Below are positions 16,159 to 25,139 of a DNA stretch of 64,000 nt, piece by piece. Origin of the DNA: an uncultured Paracoccaceae bacterium (lineage in GTDB: Bacteria > Pseudomonadota > Alphaproteobacteria > Rhodobacterales > Rhodobacteraceae). The position numbers and the translations under genes are program-made. The notes under the pieces were generated by a model, which was given only the letters and a program-made list of their open reading frames with translations, was not told where the DNA came from and did no database searches. Location: contig CANMQJ010000018.1 in the NCBI GenBank assembly GCA_947500005.1, positions 1-64,000 on the forward strand, given 5' to 3'. Position 1 is the first letter of the stretch. Every line of letters starts with the position of its first letter.

Positions 16159-17544
16159 TCAGGCTTCGAGCGCGCGGCGCAGCATCTCGACATCTTCGGC
16201 GATTTGCCCGTCGGTGAGCTTCAGCTCCTCGATGCGTTTCACGCCATGCATCACGGTGGTGTGGTCCCGCCCGCCAAAGCGGCGACCGATCTCGGGCAAC
16301 GAGCGGCTGGTCAACTGTTTGCACAGGTACATCGCCACCTGCCGGGGCCGCGCGTAAGAGCGCAGGCGCTTCGGTCCGATGATGTCGGACAGGCGGATGT
16401 TGTAATACTCCGACACCTTGCGCTGGATCTCCTCGACGGTGATCTTGCGCTCGGAGGCGCGCAGCACGTCGGCCAGGCAGTCCTGCGTCAGGTCCATGTC
16501 GATCTCGCGCCCGACCAGCGAGGCAAAGGCGAAGAGCCGCGTCAGCGCCCCTTCGAGAACGCGCACATTGGTCGAGATACGATGCGCGAGGAATTCAAGC
16601 ACGCCGTCGGCGATCTGCACCTCGGGATAGGTCGCGCGGTGCTGCTGGACCTTGGTCTGCAGGATTCCCAGGCGCAGTTCGTAATCGGTGGGGTGCAGGT
16701 CGACGACCAGACCGCATTGCAGACGCGATTTCACCCGGTCTTCGAGATCCTTGATTTCGCCCGGCGCGCGGTCGGCCGAGATGATGATCTGCTTGTTCTG
16801 GTCCACCAGCGCGTTGAAGGTGTGAAAGAATTCCTCCTGCGTGGAATCCTTCCCGGCGATGAACTGCACGTCATCGACCATGAGCACGTCGACCGAGCGG
16901 AAGAGATGCTTGAAATCCATCATGCGCCGTTCGCGCAGCGCCTGCACGAAACGGTACATGAACTGTTCCGCCGACAGATAGAGCACGTTCAGTTCTGGCC
17001 GGCGTGAACGCAGCTCCCAGGCGATCGCATGCATCAGGTGCGTCTTGCCGAGGCCAACCCCGCCATAGAGCACGAGCGGGTTGAAGGTGACCGGCCCGCC
17101 TTCGGACACGCGGCGCGCGGCAGCATGGGCCAGTTCGTTGGGCTTGCCCACGACGAAGCTCTCGAAGGTGAAGCGCGCGTCGAGCGGTGCGGCCTGCAAC
17201 GCTTCAAGCGTATTGGAGGACGAGATCGCCTCGCCCTTGGGTTGAGCGGGCGCTGCGTCGGTCACGGGCTGCGGCGCTGGACGGCTGGGCCGTGTGGTCG
17301 CGTTGGCGGCGACCCGAAAGGCAACGCGCTGCACGGATTCCCCGGAGGTGTTCAGTTCATAGAGAATGAGGTCTGCGAAATTCTGGCTGACATAGTTGCC
17401 CATGAAATTGGTCGGTACCGAGAACACGGCCACGCCGTCCTCGAGTTCCTGGAATTCGAGCGGCTCGATCCAGGTGGCGTAATTGTTCTGCCCGACCGTC
17501 TTGAGCAGCTTTTTCCGCAGTTGTCCCCATTTCTCTTGAGTCAT
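16159..17544 (-). CDS. dnaA: Chromosomal replication initiator DnaA
   Basis: A 461-residue DnaA with all four parts: the N-terminal interaction domain, a variable Pro/Ala-rich linker (about 85-115), an AAA+ ATPase with Walker A GGVGLGKTH and Walker B DVLMVDDVQFI, and a C-terminal DNA-binding domain with the signature GGRDHTTVMHG. ATP-DnaA opens the replication origin. It is transcribed alone on the minus strand, apart from dnaN. The 556-bp region upstream holds its promoter and a long-range inverted repeat, but no evident cluster of DnaA boxes. Confidence 0.98.
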   Translation of the reverse strand: MTQEKWGQLRKKLLKTVGQNNYATWIEPLEFQELEDGVAVFSVPTNFMGNYVSQNFADLILYELNTSGESVQRVAFRVAANATTRPSRPAPQPVTDAAPAQPKGEAISSSNTLEALQAAPLDARFTFESFVVGKPNELAHAAARRVSEGGPVTFNPLVLYGGVGLGKTHLMHAIAWELRSRRPELNVLYLSAEQFMYRFVQALRERRMMDFKHLFRSVDVLMVDDVQFIAGKDSTQEEFFHTFNALVDQNKQIIISADRAPGEIKDLEDRVKSRLQCGLVVDLHPTDYELRLGILQTKVQQHRATYPEVQIADGVLEFLAHRISTNVRVLEGALTRLFAFASLVGREIDMDLTQDCLADVLRASERKITVEEIQRKVSEYYNIRLSDIIGPKRLRSYARPRQVAMYLCKQLTSRSLPEIGRRFGGRDHTTVMHGVKRIEELKLTDGQIAEDVEMLRRALEA

Positions 17545-18033
17545 CTGGCGCCTCGTGCATCCCGTTTTTGTCCGACCTTGCGGTCTTTGTTACCCATCCA
17601 TCTTGCGCCGGACCTGCCCCGGCGGTGACTCACTCTCATGGGGCGGCAAACACCGGCAATGGATGCCGGAGCCATGCCATTCGGGACACAACCAACAAAC
17701 GGAAACAGAACAACCCGATCCATCACGACATGATGAACCCGGAAATGCTCGATTCCGTACACTCTCAATATTCGACAGGGCTTGAAACGCGGCAGACGCC
17801 ACGACCCAAAGCAGATCTAAGAACCAGGTTTCCCGGCCTTCGACATTCGCTTCCGAAATGTCCGGTACCTGCCGGACCCCCGGGAGCAGCCTGTCCCCCC
17901 AAGCGAGTGAATCGCTGACACAATGGTTAGCAAGACCGGTGCGCGAGCGGCAACGAAACTATGCAGTTGACTCGGGCTTGGGGGGCAAAGAATCTCTCGC
18001 GCGCGCAGCAAAGCGACCCCGGCGCAACAGTGC
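17545..18033. other. Gap between dnaA and rpsT with a candidate structured element
   Basis: This non-coding region is the dnaA upstream sequence. Perfect 10-bp arms CCCCCCAAGC (17895-17904) and GCTTGGGGGG (17976-17985) enclose 71 nt, and a small AGCGA/TCGCT hairpin sits inside the left arm. The whole could fold as one RNA of about 90 nt, either as part of the dnaA leader or as a separate small RNA. No consensus DnaA boxes and no tRNA were seen. Confidence 0.4.
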
Positions 18034-18063
18034 AAAAAAAAGACGCCGCTGAACGCGACGTCT
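18034..18063 (-). terminator. rpsT intrinsic terminator
   Basis: On the minus strand a 9-bp stem (AGACGTCGC with GCGGCGTCT, one G-T pair) with loop GTTCA is followed by eight T residues, about 40 nt past the rpsT stop. Confidence 0.9.
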
Positions 18064-18100
18064 CAAGGGCACTCGCCTTAAACGCGAATCTTCGGGCGAC

Positions 18101-18364
18101 TCAGCCCATCGCTTTCACGCGCGACGAGAGCCGCGACATTTTGCGGGATGCGGTGTTCTTGTGGAACACGCCCTTGGTGACGCCGCGCATCAGTTCGGGC
18201 TGGGCCGCGCGCAGCGCAGCGGTTGCCGCTTCCTTGTCGCCGGAAGCGATGGCTTCCTCGACCTTGCGCAGGAAGGTACGAATGCGCGAGCGGCGGGCTT
18301 TGTTGACGGCGAAACGCTTCTCGTTCTGACGTGCGCGTTTCTTGGACTGGGGCGTATTTGCCAT
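18101..18364 (-). CDS. rpsT: 30S ribosomal protein S20
   Basis: An 87-residue basic protein with the S20 opening MANTPQSKKRARQNEKR and the helical IRTFLRKVEEAI segment. It binds 16S rRNA early in 30S assembly. It is monocistronic with its own strong terminator, and lies between dnaA and an enoyl-CoA hydratase gene on the same strand. Confidence 0.97.
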   Translation of the reverse strand: MANTPQSKKRARQNEKRFAVNKARRSRIRTFLRKVEEAIASGDKEAATAALRAAQPELMRGVTKGVFHKNTASRKMSRLSSRVKAMG

Positions 18365-18532
18365 GTGATCTGTGACCTCTGGTTCGGTTCGATTGTTCAG
18401 TTGCGCAACGCGGACACCGCCCCGGGTCGGGGATCACGAATGTGAATCGGGCCAGGCGGGCCTCACGCGCATGTATGATCGCGGCTCTTAGCGGGATTCG
18501 CGGACTTTGCCAAGCCCCGGGCATCAGGCATG

Positions 18533-18558
18533 AAAAGGGCGGGCGCCAGGGCCCGCCC
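18533..18558 (-). terminator. Terminator after enoyl-CoA hydratase
   Basis: GGGCGGGC and GCCCGCCC pair around a 6-nt loop on the minus strand and are followed by TTTT, 24 nt past the gene's stop codon. Confidence 0.8.
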
Positions 18559-18581
18559 CGATGCATGAGAAAAGCCTGGCC

Positions 18582-19358
18582 TTACTTGTCGCGGAACTGC
18601 GACTGGCGCTTTTCGAGGAAGGCGGCCATGCCCTCCTTCTGGTCTTCGGTGGCAAACATCGAGTGGAACAGCCGGCGTTCGAACAGCATCCCCTCGGCGA
18701 GGGGGAGCTCATAGCTGCGATTGACCGCTTCTTTCGCCGCCATCGCGCTCAGGAGCGATTTCTCGGCGATCTTCTGGGCCGCGCCCATCGCCTCTTCCTG
18801 CAGTTTCTTGGCTGGCACGACCCGGCTCACCAGTCCTGCGCGCTCGGCTTCTTCGGCATCCATGAAACGGCCTGTCAGGTTCATGTCCATCGCCTTGGAC
18901 TTGCCGATGAAGCGGGTCAGGCGCTGGCTGCCGCCCATGCCGGGGATCACGCCGAGGTTGATCTCGGGTTGGCCGAACTTGGCATTGTCGCCCGCGATGA
19001 TGAAATCGCACATCATCGCCAGTTCGCAGCCGCCGCCCAGGGCATAGCCACTGACCGCTGCGATGATCGGTTTGCGAATCGCGGTAATGCGGTCGTTCGC
19101 ATCGGCGAACAGATTTCGCGTATAGACGTCGACGAAACTCATCGACGACATTTCCTTGATGTCGGCTCCGGCGGCAAAGGCCTTCTCGGACCCGGTGATC
19201 ACGATGCAGCGGACCTTGTCATTGGTGTCCGCGTCCTCCAGCGCACTGCACAGTTCGCCCAGAAGCTGCGAGTTCAGCGCGTTCAGGGCATCGGGACGGT
19301 TCAGCTTGATGAGGGCTACGTGGTCCTCGATGTCGACGATGATCGTCTCAAAGGCCAT
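18582..19358 (-). CDS. Enoyl-CoA hydratase
   Basis: A 258-residue crotonase-superfamily enzyme. The oxyanion-hole segments (FAAGADIKEM at 61-70 and GYALGGGCELA at 104-114) and both catalytic glutamates (E112, and E132 in GQPEINLGVIPGMGG) are present. This is the full signature of a true enoyl-CoA hydratase, which adds water to 2-enoyl-CoA in fatty-acid or amino-acid oxidation. It is monocistronic, with mutM 66 bp upstream on the same strand. Substrate chain length cannot be deduced. Confidence 0.93.
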   Translation of the reverse strand: MAFETIIVDIEDHVALIKLNRPDALNALNSQLLGELCSALEDADTNDKVRCIVITGSEKAFAAGADIKEMSSMSFVDVYTRNLFADANDRITAIRKPIIAAVSGYALGGGCELAMMCDFIIAGDNAKFGQPEINLGVIPGMGGSQRLTRFIGKSKAMDMNLTGRFMDAEEAERAGLVSRVVPAKKLQEEAMGAAQKIAEKSLLSAMAAKEAVNRSYELPLAEGMLFERRLFHSMFATEDQKEGMAAFLEKRQSQFRDK

Positions 19359-19424
19359 GGCGAAAAGCTTTCGGTTGGTTCCGTTCAGGGACGACTCATT
19401 ACCACGCGCGGCCCGTGGTTCAAG

Positions 19425-20276
19425 TTATCTTTGACAGCGCGGACAGTAGAAGGACGAGCGTCCCGACTGCACCAGCCGCGCCACGACCCCTGTGCAACCG
19501 GGCGTGCGGCAGGGCTGTCCCTCGCGCCCGTAGACATCGAAACGGTGCTGGAAATATCCAAGCTCTCCATCGGCTTGCCGGAAATCCCGCAGCGAGGAAC
19601 CGCCCGCCTCGATCGCGTCCATCAGCACTTGCCGGATGACCGGCACCAGCGCCGCAACCCGCGCCGCGGCGATCCGTCCCGCCTTGCGGCGCGGCGAGAT
19701 CCGCGCGCGGTAGAGTGCCTCGCAGACATAGATATTGCCCAGCCCCGCCACGATTCCCTGATCCAGAAGCGCCGCCTTGACCGGCGTGTTCCGACCCCGG
19801 AAACGCTCGACCAGATACTCCTCATGAAAGGCGTTGCCGAGGGGTTCCGGCCCCAGCACCGTCAGCAGCTTGTGGGTCTCGCATGTATCCGTCGGCATCA
19901 GGTCCATCGCCCCGAACCGGCGCGGATCGTTGAAGGTGATGCGCGACCCGTTGGCCATGTGCAGCACGACATGGTCGTGTTTCTGCGCCGCAGGGTGTTC
20001 ATGCACGAATTGCCCCAGCGGATCGCCGGAGACGGTCATCCGTCCCGACATCCCCAGGTGAATCAGCAGCGTCTCGCCGGTGTCGAGGTCTGCCAGGATG
20101 TATTTCGATCGCCGGCGCAATCGCTCGACCCGCGCTCCGGTCAGCCGTTCGGTCATGCGTTCCGGAAAGGGCCAGCGCAGGTCCGGCCGGTTCACTTCGG
20201 CCCGCGCGATCACCGCCCCCTCCATGGCGGGGGCCAGGCCGCGTCTTACTGTCTCGACCTCGGGCAATTCGGGCAT
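19425..20276 (-). CDS. mutM: Formamidopyrimidine-DNA glycosylase
   Basis: A 283-residue MutM/Fpg. The mature N-terminal Pro2 nucleophile and Glu3 are in MPELPEVETVRRGL, followed by the helix-two-turn-helix region and a C-terminal zinc finger with cysteines in CRTPGCTG and YCPRCQR. It excises 8-oxoguanine and related lesions and cleaves the abasic site. It is divergent from ubiE, with 85 bp between the two starts, so both promoters share that gap. Confidence 0.96.
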   Translation of the reverse strand: MPELPEVETVRRGLAPAMEGAVIARAEVNRPDLRWPFPERMTERLTGARVERLRRRSKYILADLDTGETLLIHLGMSGRMTVSGDPLGQFVHEHPAAQKHDHVVLHMANGSRITFNDPRRFGAMDLMPTDTCETHKLLTVLGPEPLGNAFHEEYLVERFRGRNTPVKAALLDQGIVAGLGNIYVCEALYRARISPRRKAGRIAAARVAALVPVIRQVLMDAIEAGGSSLRDFRQADGELGYFQHRFDVYGREGQPCRTPGCTGVVARLVQSGRSSFYCPRCQR

Positions 20277-20361
20277 TCGGGCAGTCCTCTTTCCACGGGC
20301 CGCATTGTGCCCGGATCACAGCGCCCTATAACAAGGGCGAATTCAACGAACGGCAAGGCGC

Positions 20362-21114
20362 ATGTCCGACACGACCGACAAGACCACCCATTTCGGTTAC
20401 CAGACCGTCCCCGAATCCGACAAGGCCGGCCGCGTGCAGGGCGTGTTCACCTCGGTCGCCTCGAAATACGACATCATGAACGACGTGATGAGCATGGGCA
20501 TCCACCGGGTCTGGAAGGACGCGATGATGGACTGGCTCGCGCCGCGTCCCGGCCAGCGTCTGCTCGACGTGGCGGGGGGGACGGGCGACATCTCGTTCCG
20601 CTTCCTCAAGCGGGCCGGGCATGGCCACGCCACCGTGCTGGATCTCACCGAATCCATGCTGGTCGAGGGCCGCAAGCGGGCCGAGGCCGCGCGCATGGCC
20701 GACAGCCTCGACTGGGTGGTGGGCGATGCGATGGCGCTGCCCTTTCCCGACAACAGCTTCGACACCTACACCATCTCCTTCGGCATCCGGAACGTGACCC
20801 GCCCGCAGGACGCCTTGGCCGAGGCGTTCCGCGTGCTCCGTCCGGGCGGGCGGCTCATGGTGCTGGAATTCAGCCAGATCCCCAACGAGATGATGCAGAA
20901 GGTCTACGACCTCTATTCCTTCAACGTGATCCCGCGCATGGGGCAGGCCATCGCGGGTGACCGCGACAGTTACCAGTACCTCGTCGAATCCATCCGCAAC
21001 TTCCCCGATCAGGAAACCTTCCTCGGGATGGTGCGCGCGGCGGGTTTCGGAAACGCGAAATACCGCAACCTGAGCCTTGGCATCGCGGCCCTTCATTCCG
21101 GCTGGAAGATCTGA
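20362..21114 (+). CDS. ubiE: Ubiquinone biosynthesis C-methyltransferase UbiE
   Basis: A 250-residue SAM-dependent methyltransferase. It has HFGYQTVPESDKAGRVQGVF at the N-terminus, the SAM motif LLDVAGGTGDISF and the ISFGIRNVTRP segment typical of UbiE. It methylates the C-2 position of the ubiquinone precursor ring. Its stop codon overlaps the ubiB start (TGATG), so the two quinone genes are coupled. Confidence 0.96.
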   Translation: MSDTTDKTTHFGYQTVPESDKAGRVQGVFTSVASKYDIMNDVMSMGIHRVWKDAMMDWLAPRPGQRLLDVAGGTGDISFRFLKRAGHGHATVLDLTESMLVEGRKRAEAARMADSLDWVVGDAMALPFPDNSFDTYTISFGIRNVTRPQDALAEAFRVLRPGGRLMVLEFSQIPNEMMQKVYDLYSFNVIPRMGQAIAGDRDSYQYLVESIRNFPDQETFLGMVRAAGFGNAKYRNLSLGIAALHSGWKI

Positions 21115-22643
21115 TGCGCGGCCCCCACAACATCATCCGGCTGGTCCGCACCGGCGCGACCCTGGAACGGACCGGCGCAATGGGCGTGGTGCTCGACGCC
21201 TTCGAGGCGCCGCCCGCGCTGCGCGCCTTTGCCCGCGCGCTGGGCAAACCCTTTGCCTGGCTGGGATACGAGGGCGATCCCGCCATGCCGCCCGCCACCC
21301 GCGCGCTGACCGCGCTGGGCCCGGCCTACATCAAGTTCGGCCAGGTCCTCTCGACACGCCCCGACGTCGTGGGCGAGGAGATGGCCGTCCAGCTGCGCGT
21401 CCTGCAGGACAAGCTTCCGCCCTTTCCCCGCGACGTGGCCATGGCCGAGGTGGAAAAGGAACTGGGCCAGCCGGTGGCCGAGATGTTCGACGATTTCAGC
21501 GACCCCATTGCCGCGGCCTCCATCGCGCAGGTACACAAGGCGCGGCTGGCCGGCACGGGCCGCGATGTTGCGGTCAAGGTTCTGCGCCCTGGCATCGAGA
21601 AGGCGTTCCGCAAGGATGTCGATGCCTTCTATTTAGCCGCCTGGATCATCGAACGGCTGGCCCCCGGTGCCCGCCGCCTCCGGCCCATGGATGTCATCAC
21701 CCATTTCGACGGCGTGGTGCGCGGGGAACTCGACCTGCGTCTGGAAAGCTCCGCCGCCTCGGAATTCGCGGACAACACGGCCGAGGACGAGGGCTTTCGC
21801 CTGCCGCCGGTGATCTGGTCCCTGTCGGCGCGGCGCGTGATGACGCTGGGCTGGGCCGATGGCGTGCCTTTGGGCGACAACGCCGCCATCGACGCGATGG
21901 GCCATGACCGCGCCGCGCTTGCCGCGCGCGTCCTGCGGCTTTTCCTGATGCATGCGCTGCGCGACGGCTTCTTCCATGCCGACATGCACCAGGGCAATCT
22001 CAAGGTCGCGCCGGACGGCGATATCATCGCCTATGATTTCGGGATCATGGGCCATATCGACGAATATACCCGTCGCGTCTATGCCGAGATCCTCTTCGGT
22101 TTCATCCGTCGCGATTACAAGCGCGTGGCCGAAGTGCATTTCGAGGCCGGCTATGTGCCCGCGGACCGCGATGTGGACGAGTTCGCCCGTGCCCTGCGCG
22201 CCGTGGGCGAGCCGATCTTCGGCATGGACGCCTCGCATATCTCGATGGCGCGGCTGCTCAGCTACCTGTTCGAGGTGACCGAGCGGTTCGGCATGGAAAC
22301 CCGGACCGAACTGATCCTGCTGCAACGCACGATGGTGGTGGTCGAAGGGGTCGCCCGCTCGCTCGATCCCCATATCAACATCTGGGAGGTCGCCCGCCCG
22401 GTGGTCGAGGACTACATCAAGAAATCCATCGGCCCCCGCGCCGTTGCCAGCGACCTTGCCAAGACGGCCCTGGTCCTCGCCCGTTTCGGCCCGCGCCTCC
22501 CGGGGCTGGTAGAGCGGGCGCTGATCGCCCAGGCCACCCGCAAGGATCCCGAGAGCCAGGGCTGGCGTGCCTGGATCTGGCCCGCATTGGCGGGTGCTCT
22601 GGTCGGCGGGCTGGCAGTGGGATTGATCGAGGTACTGTTCTGA
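21114..22643 (+). CDS. ubiB: Ubiquinone biosynthesis ABC1-family kinase-like protein UbiB
   Basis: A 509-residue ADCK/ABC1-family protein. The KxGQ motif of the family is in AYIKFGQVLSTRPDVVG (about residues 76-92). The kinase-like core continues through HADMHQGNL and AYDFGIMGHI. The C-terminus has hydrophobic segments (from WIWPALAGALVGGLAVG on) that anchor it in the inner membrane. UbiB is an atypical ATPase needed for ubiquinone synthesis or handling. It is translationally coupled to ubiE. Confidence 0.95.
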   Translation: MRGPHNIIRLVRTGATLERTGAMGVVLDAFEAPPALRAFARALGKPFAWLGYEGDPAMPPATRALTALGPAYIKFGQVLSTRPDVVGEEMAVQLRVLQDKLPPFPRDVAMAEVEKELGQPVAEMFDDFSDPIAAASIAQVHKARLAGTGRDVAVKVLRPGIEKAFRKDVDAFYLAAWIIERLAPGARRLRPMDVITHFDGVVRGELDLRLESSAASEFADNTAEDEGFRLPPVIWSLSARRVMTLGWADGVPLGDNAAIDAMGHDRAALAARVLRLFLMHALRDGFFHADMHQGNLKVAPDGDIIAYDFGIMGHIDEYTRRVYAEILFGFIRRDYKRVAEVHFEAGYVPADRDVDEFARALRAVGEPIFGMDASHISMARLLSYLFEVTERFGMETRTELILLQRTMVVVEGVARSLDPHINIWEVARPVVEDYIKKSIGPRAVASDLAKTALVLARFGPRLPGLVERALIAQATRKDPESQGWRAWIWPALAGALVGGLAVGLIEVLF

Positions 22644-22668
22644 GCCTTCGCCATGCTAGGCTCCGGGC

Positions 22669-23655
22669 ATGACAAGATCGAATCCCCACCGCCCCTTCAC
22701 CCCGGACCCCGAGCAGATCGCGCTTTTTCCGCCTGAAAGCGGAAACGCCATCAACGGGCTGGGAGAGCAGCGCCCCCGCCGCCCGCGCATGGTCTACTGG
22801 GCGCCCGATCCAGACAGTATCCCGCACGGGCCGCTGCAACGCTATTTCTACGCGCAATCGGCGAAAGAGCCGGATTTCGCCCCGGCGCGCGCGGCGCGTC
22901 AGGAAATTCTCGACGCGCCCCTGCCCGCCATCGCCTCCGAGCGAGCCACGCGTTCGCCGGAGGACTGGACCGCCGCGCTGGAGCGGTTCCGCGCCGAGGG
23001 GCTTTGCGAGATGACCGGCGTGGCCGAACCCGATCCCGCCTGGGTCTTCGAAGGCTTCGAGGTCACGCAGTCCCGCGTCATCATGCTGGGCGTGCGGCAC
23101 GACTACGAACAGATCGCCACCGCGCCCGAACCTCCCGCCGGGCTTGAGGTGCTCAACCAGTATGCCCGCGCCGCGCTGGCGGCCAAGACCGTCGCGGGCT
23201 GGCTGCGCGAACAGGGGTGGGAGGCCGAACCGCTCACCGGCCCGATGACCGGCGCGCTTGCCATGATCCCCGCCGCCATCGCTTGCGGCTTCGGTGAGCT
23301 GGGCAAGCACGGCTCGATCATCAACCCTGAGCTCGGCGCCTCCTTCCGGCTTTCCGCCGTCCTGACCGACGCGCCCTTCGCGCCCACCCCGGCGCGCGAT
23401 TTCGGCATCGACGCGTTCTGCATGAGTTGCCGCATCTGCGAGGATGCCTGCCCGCCCGAAGCGCTTTCGCCTGAAAAAAGGACCGTGCGCGGCACCACCA
23501 AGTGGTATGTCGATTTCGACCGCTGCCTGCCCTTCTTCAACCAGACCCATGGCTGCGCCATCTGCATCGCGCAATGCCCCTGGTCGCGCCCCGGCGTGGG
23601 TCTGAACCTCGCGGCAAAACTGGCCCGGAAACGCGAAAGGGACGCGGCCGAATGA
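22669..23655 (+). CDS. 4Fe-4S ferredoxin-type oxidoreductase, reductive-dehalogenase-like
   Basis: A 328-residue protein with a C-terminal pair of 4Fe-4S motifs: CMSCRICEDACPP (about 250-262) and CAICIAQCPW (about 295-304, with an earlier Cys). The N-terminal half (with VIMLGVRHDYEQIA and ALAAKTVAGWLREQGW) resembles the cobalamin-binding-type fold shared by QueG and reductive dehalogenases. It has no Tat or Sec signal, so it is probably cytosolic. A roseobacter-type Fe-S oxidoreductase is the safest name; it is shorter and different enough that I do not call it QueG. It starts 25 bp after ubiB and may be cotranscribed. Confidence 0.72.
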   Translation: MTRSNPHRPFTPDPEQIALFPPESGNAINGLGEQRPRRPRMVYWAPDPDSIPHGPLQRYFYAQSAKEPDFAPARAARQEILDAPLPAIASERATRSPEDWTAALERFRAEGLCEMTGVAEPDPAWVFEGFEVTQSRVIMLGVRHDYEQIATAPEPPAGLEVLNQYARAALAAKTVAGWLREQGWEAEPLTGPMTGALAMIPAAIACGFGELGKHGSIINPELGASFRLSAVLTDAPFAPTPARDFGIDAFCMSCRICEDACPPEALSPEKRTVRGTTKWYVDFDRCLPFFNQTHGCAICIAQCPWSRPGVGLNLAAKLARKRERDAAE

Positions 23656-23664
23656 CCGCGCCCC

Positions 23665-23700
23665 GTCCTTCCTCTTGCCCCAAATTTTCCTCGGGGGGCG
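23665..23700 (-). repeat. Dispersed repeat, divergent copy C
   Basis: Read on the minus strand this gives CCCCCCGAGGAAAATTTGGG then CAAGAGGAAGG, a diverged form of the CCCCCGGAGTATTTG-AGAGATGAAG box found at 27390-27420 and 41050-41080. Confidence 0.4.
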
Positions 23701-23713
23701 AGCAGGCTTCCTG

Positions 23714-23736
23714 AAAACGCTCCGGCGGAGCGTTTT
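23714..23736. terminator. Bidirectional terminator between Fe-S oxidoreductase and thiolase
   Basis: AAAACGCTCC pairs with GGAGCGTTTT around a 3-nt loop, giving A-tract and T-tract sides that suit termination of both convergent genes. A second hairpin (TTGAGCC with GGCTCAA, 23764-23780) follows. Confidence 0.75.
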
Positions 23737-23814
23737 GCCTGCGAACGGGCGGAGCCCAGGGAATTGAGCCGCAGGCTCAAGTGGGGGCAGACAGCCCCCC
23801 TCGCGCCCTCAGGA

Positions 23815-24990
23815 TCAGAGCCGCTCGATGGCGATGGCGATGCCCTGGCCGCCGCCGATGCACATGGTGATCAGCGCCTTGCTGCCGCCGATCCGCTCCA
23901 GTTCGTAAAGCGCCTTCACGGTGATGATCGCGCCGGTCGCGCCCACGGGGTGGCCCAGGGCGATGGCGCCGCCATTGGGGTTCACGCGGGCGGGGTCCAG
24001 GCCCAGTTCCTTGTTTACCGCCAAAGCCTGCGAGGCGAAGGCCTCGTTCGATTCGATCACGTCGAAATCGGAGGCGGACAGCCCGGTCTTTTCCAGCAGG
24101 TTGCGCACCGCGGGCACGGGGCCGATGCCCATCACCTCGGGACGCACGCCGGCATGCGCATAGCCCAGGATGCGCGCGCGCGGCTTCAGCCCGGCCTTCT
24201 CGGCCGCCTCGGCCCGCGCCAGAACCAGCGCGGCCGCGCCGTCATTGATGCCGCTCGCGTTGCCCGCGGTCACCCGGCCGTCCTTCTTGAAGGCCGGCCG
24301 CAGCCCGGCCAGCGCCTCGGCCGAGGTCTTCTTGGGGTGCTCGTCCACCTTGAAATCGACCATGTCGCGTTTGACCTTGACCTGCACCGGGGCGATCTGG
24401 CTCTCGAACCGGCCCGACTCGATCGCCTCGGCGGCGCGGATCTGGCTGGTCAGGGCGAACTCGTCCATCTGCTCTCGGGTGACCTGATGCTCGTCCGCCA
24501 CGTTCTCGGCGGTCACGCCCATGTGGCCCGTGCCGAAGGGGCAGTTCAGCGCGCCCAGCATCATGTCCAGCGATTTGATATCGCCCATCTTGGCACCGAA
24601 CCGGGCCTGCTGGAGGATATAGGGGCTGCGCGACATGCTTTCGGCACCCCCCGCCAGCGCGAAATCCGCGTCTCCCAGCATCAGCGACTGCGTGGCCGAG
24701 ACGATGGCCTGCGCGCCAGATCCGCAGAGGCGGTTCACGTTCATCGCGGGCGTGCCCTCGGGGATACCCGCCTGCATCGCGGCCACCCGGCTCAGATACA
24801 TGTCGCGCGGCTCGGTATTGATCACGTGGCCGAACACCACATGCCCGATCTGGGCGGCCTCCACGCCCGCGCGTTCCAGCGCGGCCTCGGTCGCGACGGT
24901 GGCCAGGTCGATGGGCGCGGTCGAGGCCAGCGCCCCGCCGAAAGTGCCGATGGCGGTGCGCGCACCGTCCAGAATCACGATATCGGTCAT
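23815..24990 (-). CDS. Acetyl-CoA C-acetyltransferase (thiolase)
   Basis: A 391-residue thiolase. The acyl-accepting Cys89 is in NRLCGSGAQA, His347 in GGAIALGHPVGATG and the second catalytic Cys377 in MCIGGGQG. It interconverts two acetyl-CoA and acetoacetyl-CoA or performs the last step of beta-oxidation; the size and NRLCGSG motif fit the biosynthetic/acetoacetyl type. The start was set at the ATG giving MTDIVILDGARTAIG, because the upstream in-frame extension lacks family features. It is divergent from kbl. Confidence 0.94.
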   Translation of the reverse strand: MTDIVILDGARTAIGTFGGALASTAPIDLATVATEAALERAGVEAAQIGHVVFGHVINTEPRDMYLSRVAAMQAGIPEGTPAMNVNRLCGSGAQAIVSATQSLMLGDADFALAGGAESMSRSPYILQQARFGAKMGDIKSLDMMLGALNCPFGTGHMGVTAENVADEHQVTREQMDEFALTSQIRAAEAIESGRFESQIAPVQVKVKRDMVDFKVDEHPKKTSAEALAGLRPAFKKDGRVTAGNASGINDGAAALVLARAEAAEKAGLKPRARILGYAHAGVRPEVMGIGPVPAVRNLLEKTGLSASDFDVIESNEAFASQALAVNKELGLDPARVNPNGGAIALGHPVGATGAIITVKALYELERIGGSKALITMCIGGGQGIAIAIERL

Positions 24991-25139
24991 AGTTTCTCCT
25001 CTCGAACTTGCGGCACTATGCATGTGCGGCATGGCGCTGTCTGCGGGACGTTGGGTCACGTCTGCGTTGACAAGCCGGGCGCGCCCGCCGACCGTGGCCC
25101 CGCGTCCGAACCGTGGACAGGCCGCAGACAGGAGAGACC

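Noticed and set aside
18561..20960. 799-codon plus-strand frame over enoyl-CoA hydratase, mutM and ubiE
   Set aside because: It spans three recognised genes in the wrong frames and has no domains.
22669..23655. QueG (epoxyqueuosine reductase)
   Set aside because: It shares the Fe-S motifs and fold, but N-terminal sequence and length are not typical, so only the broader family is given.
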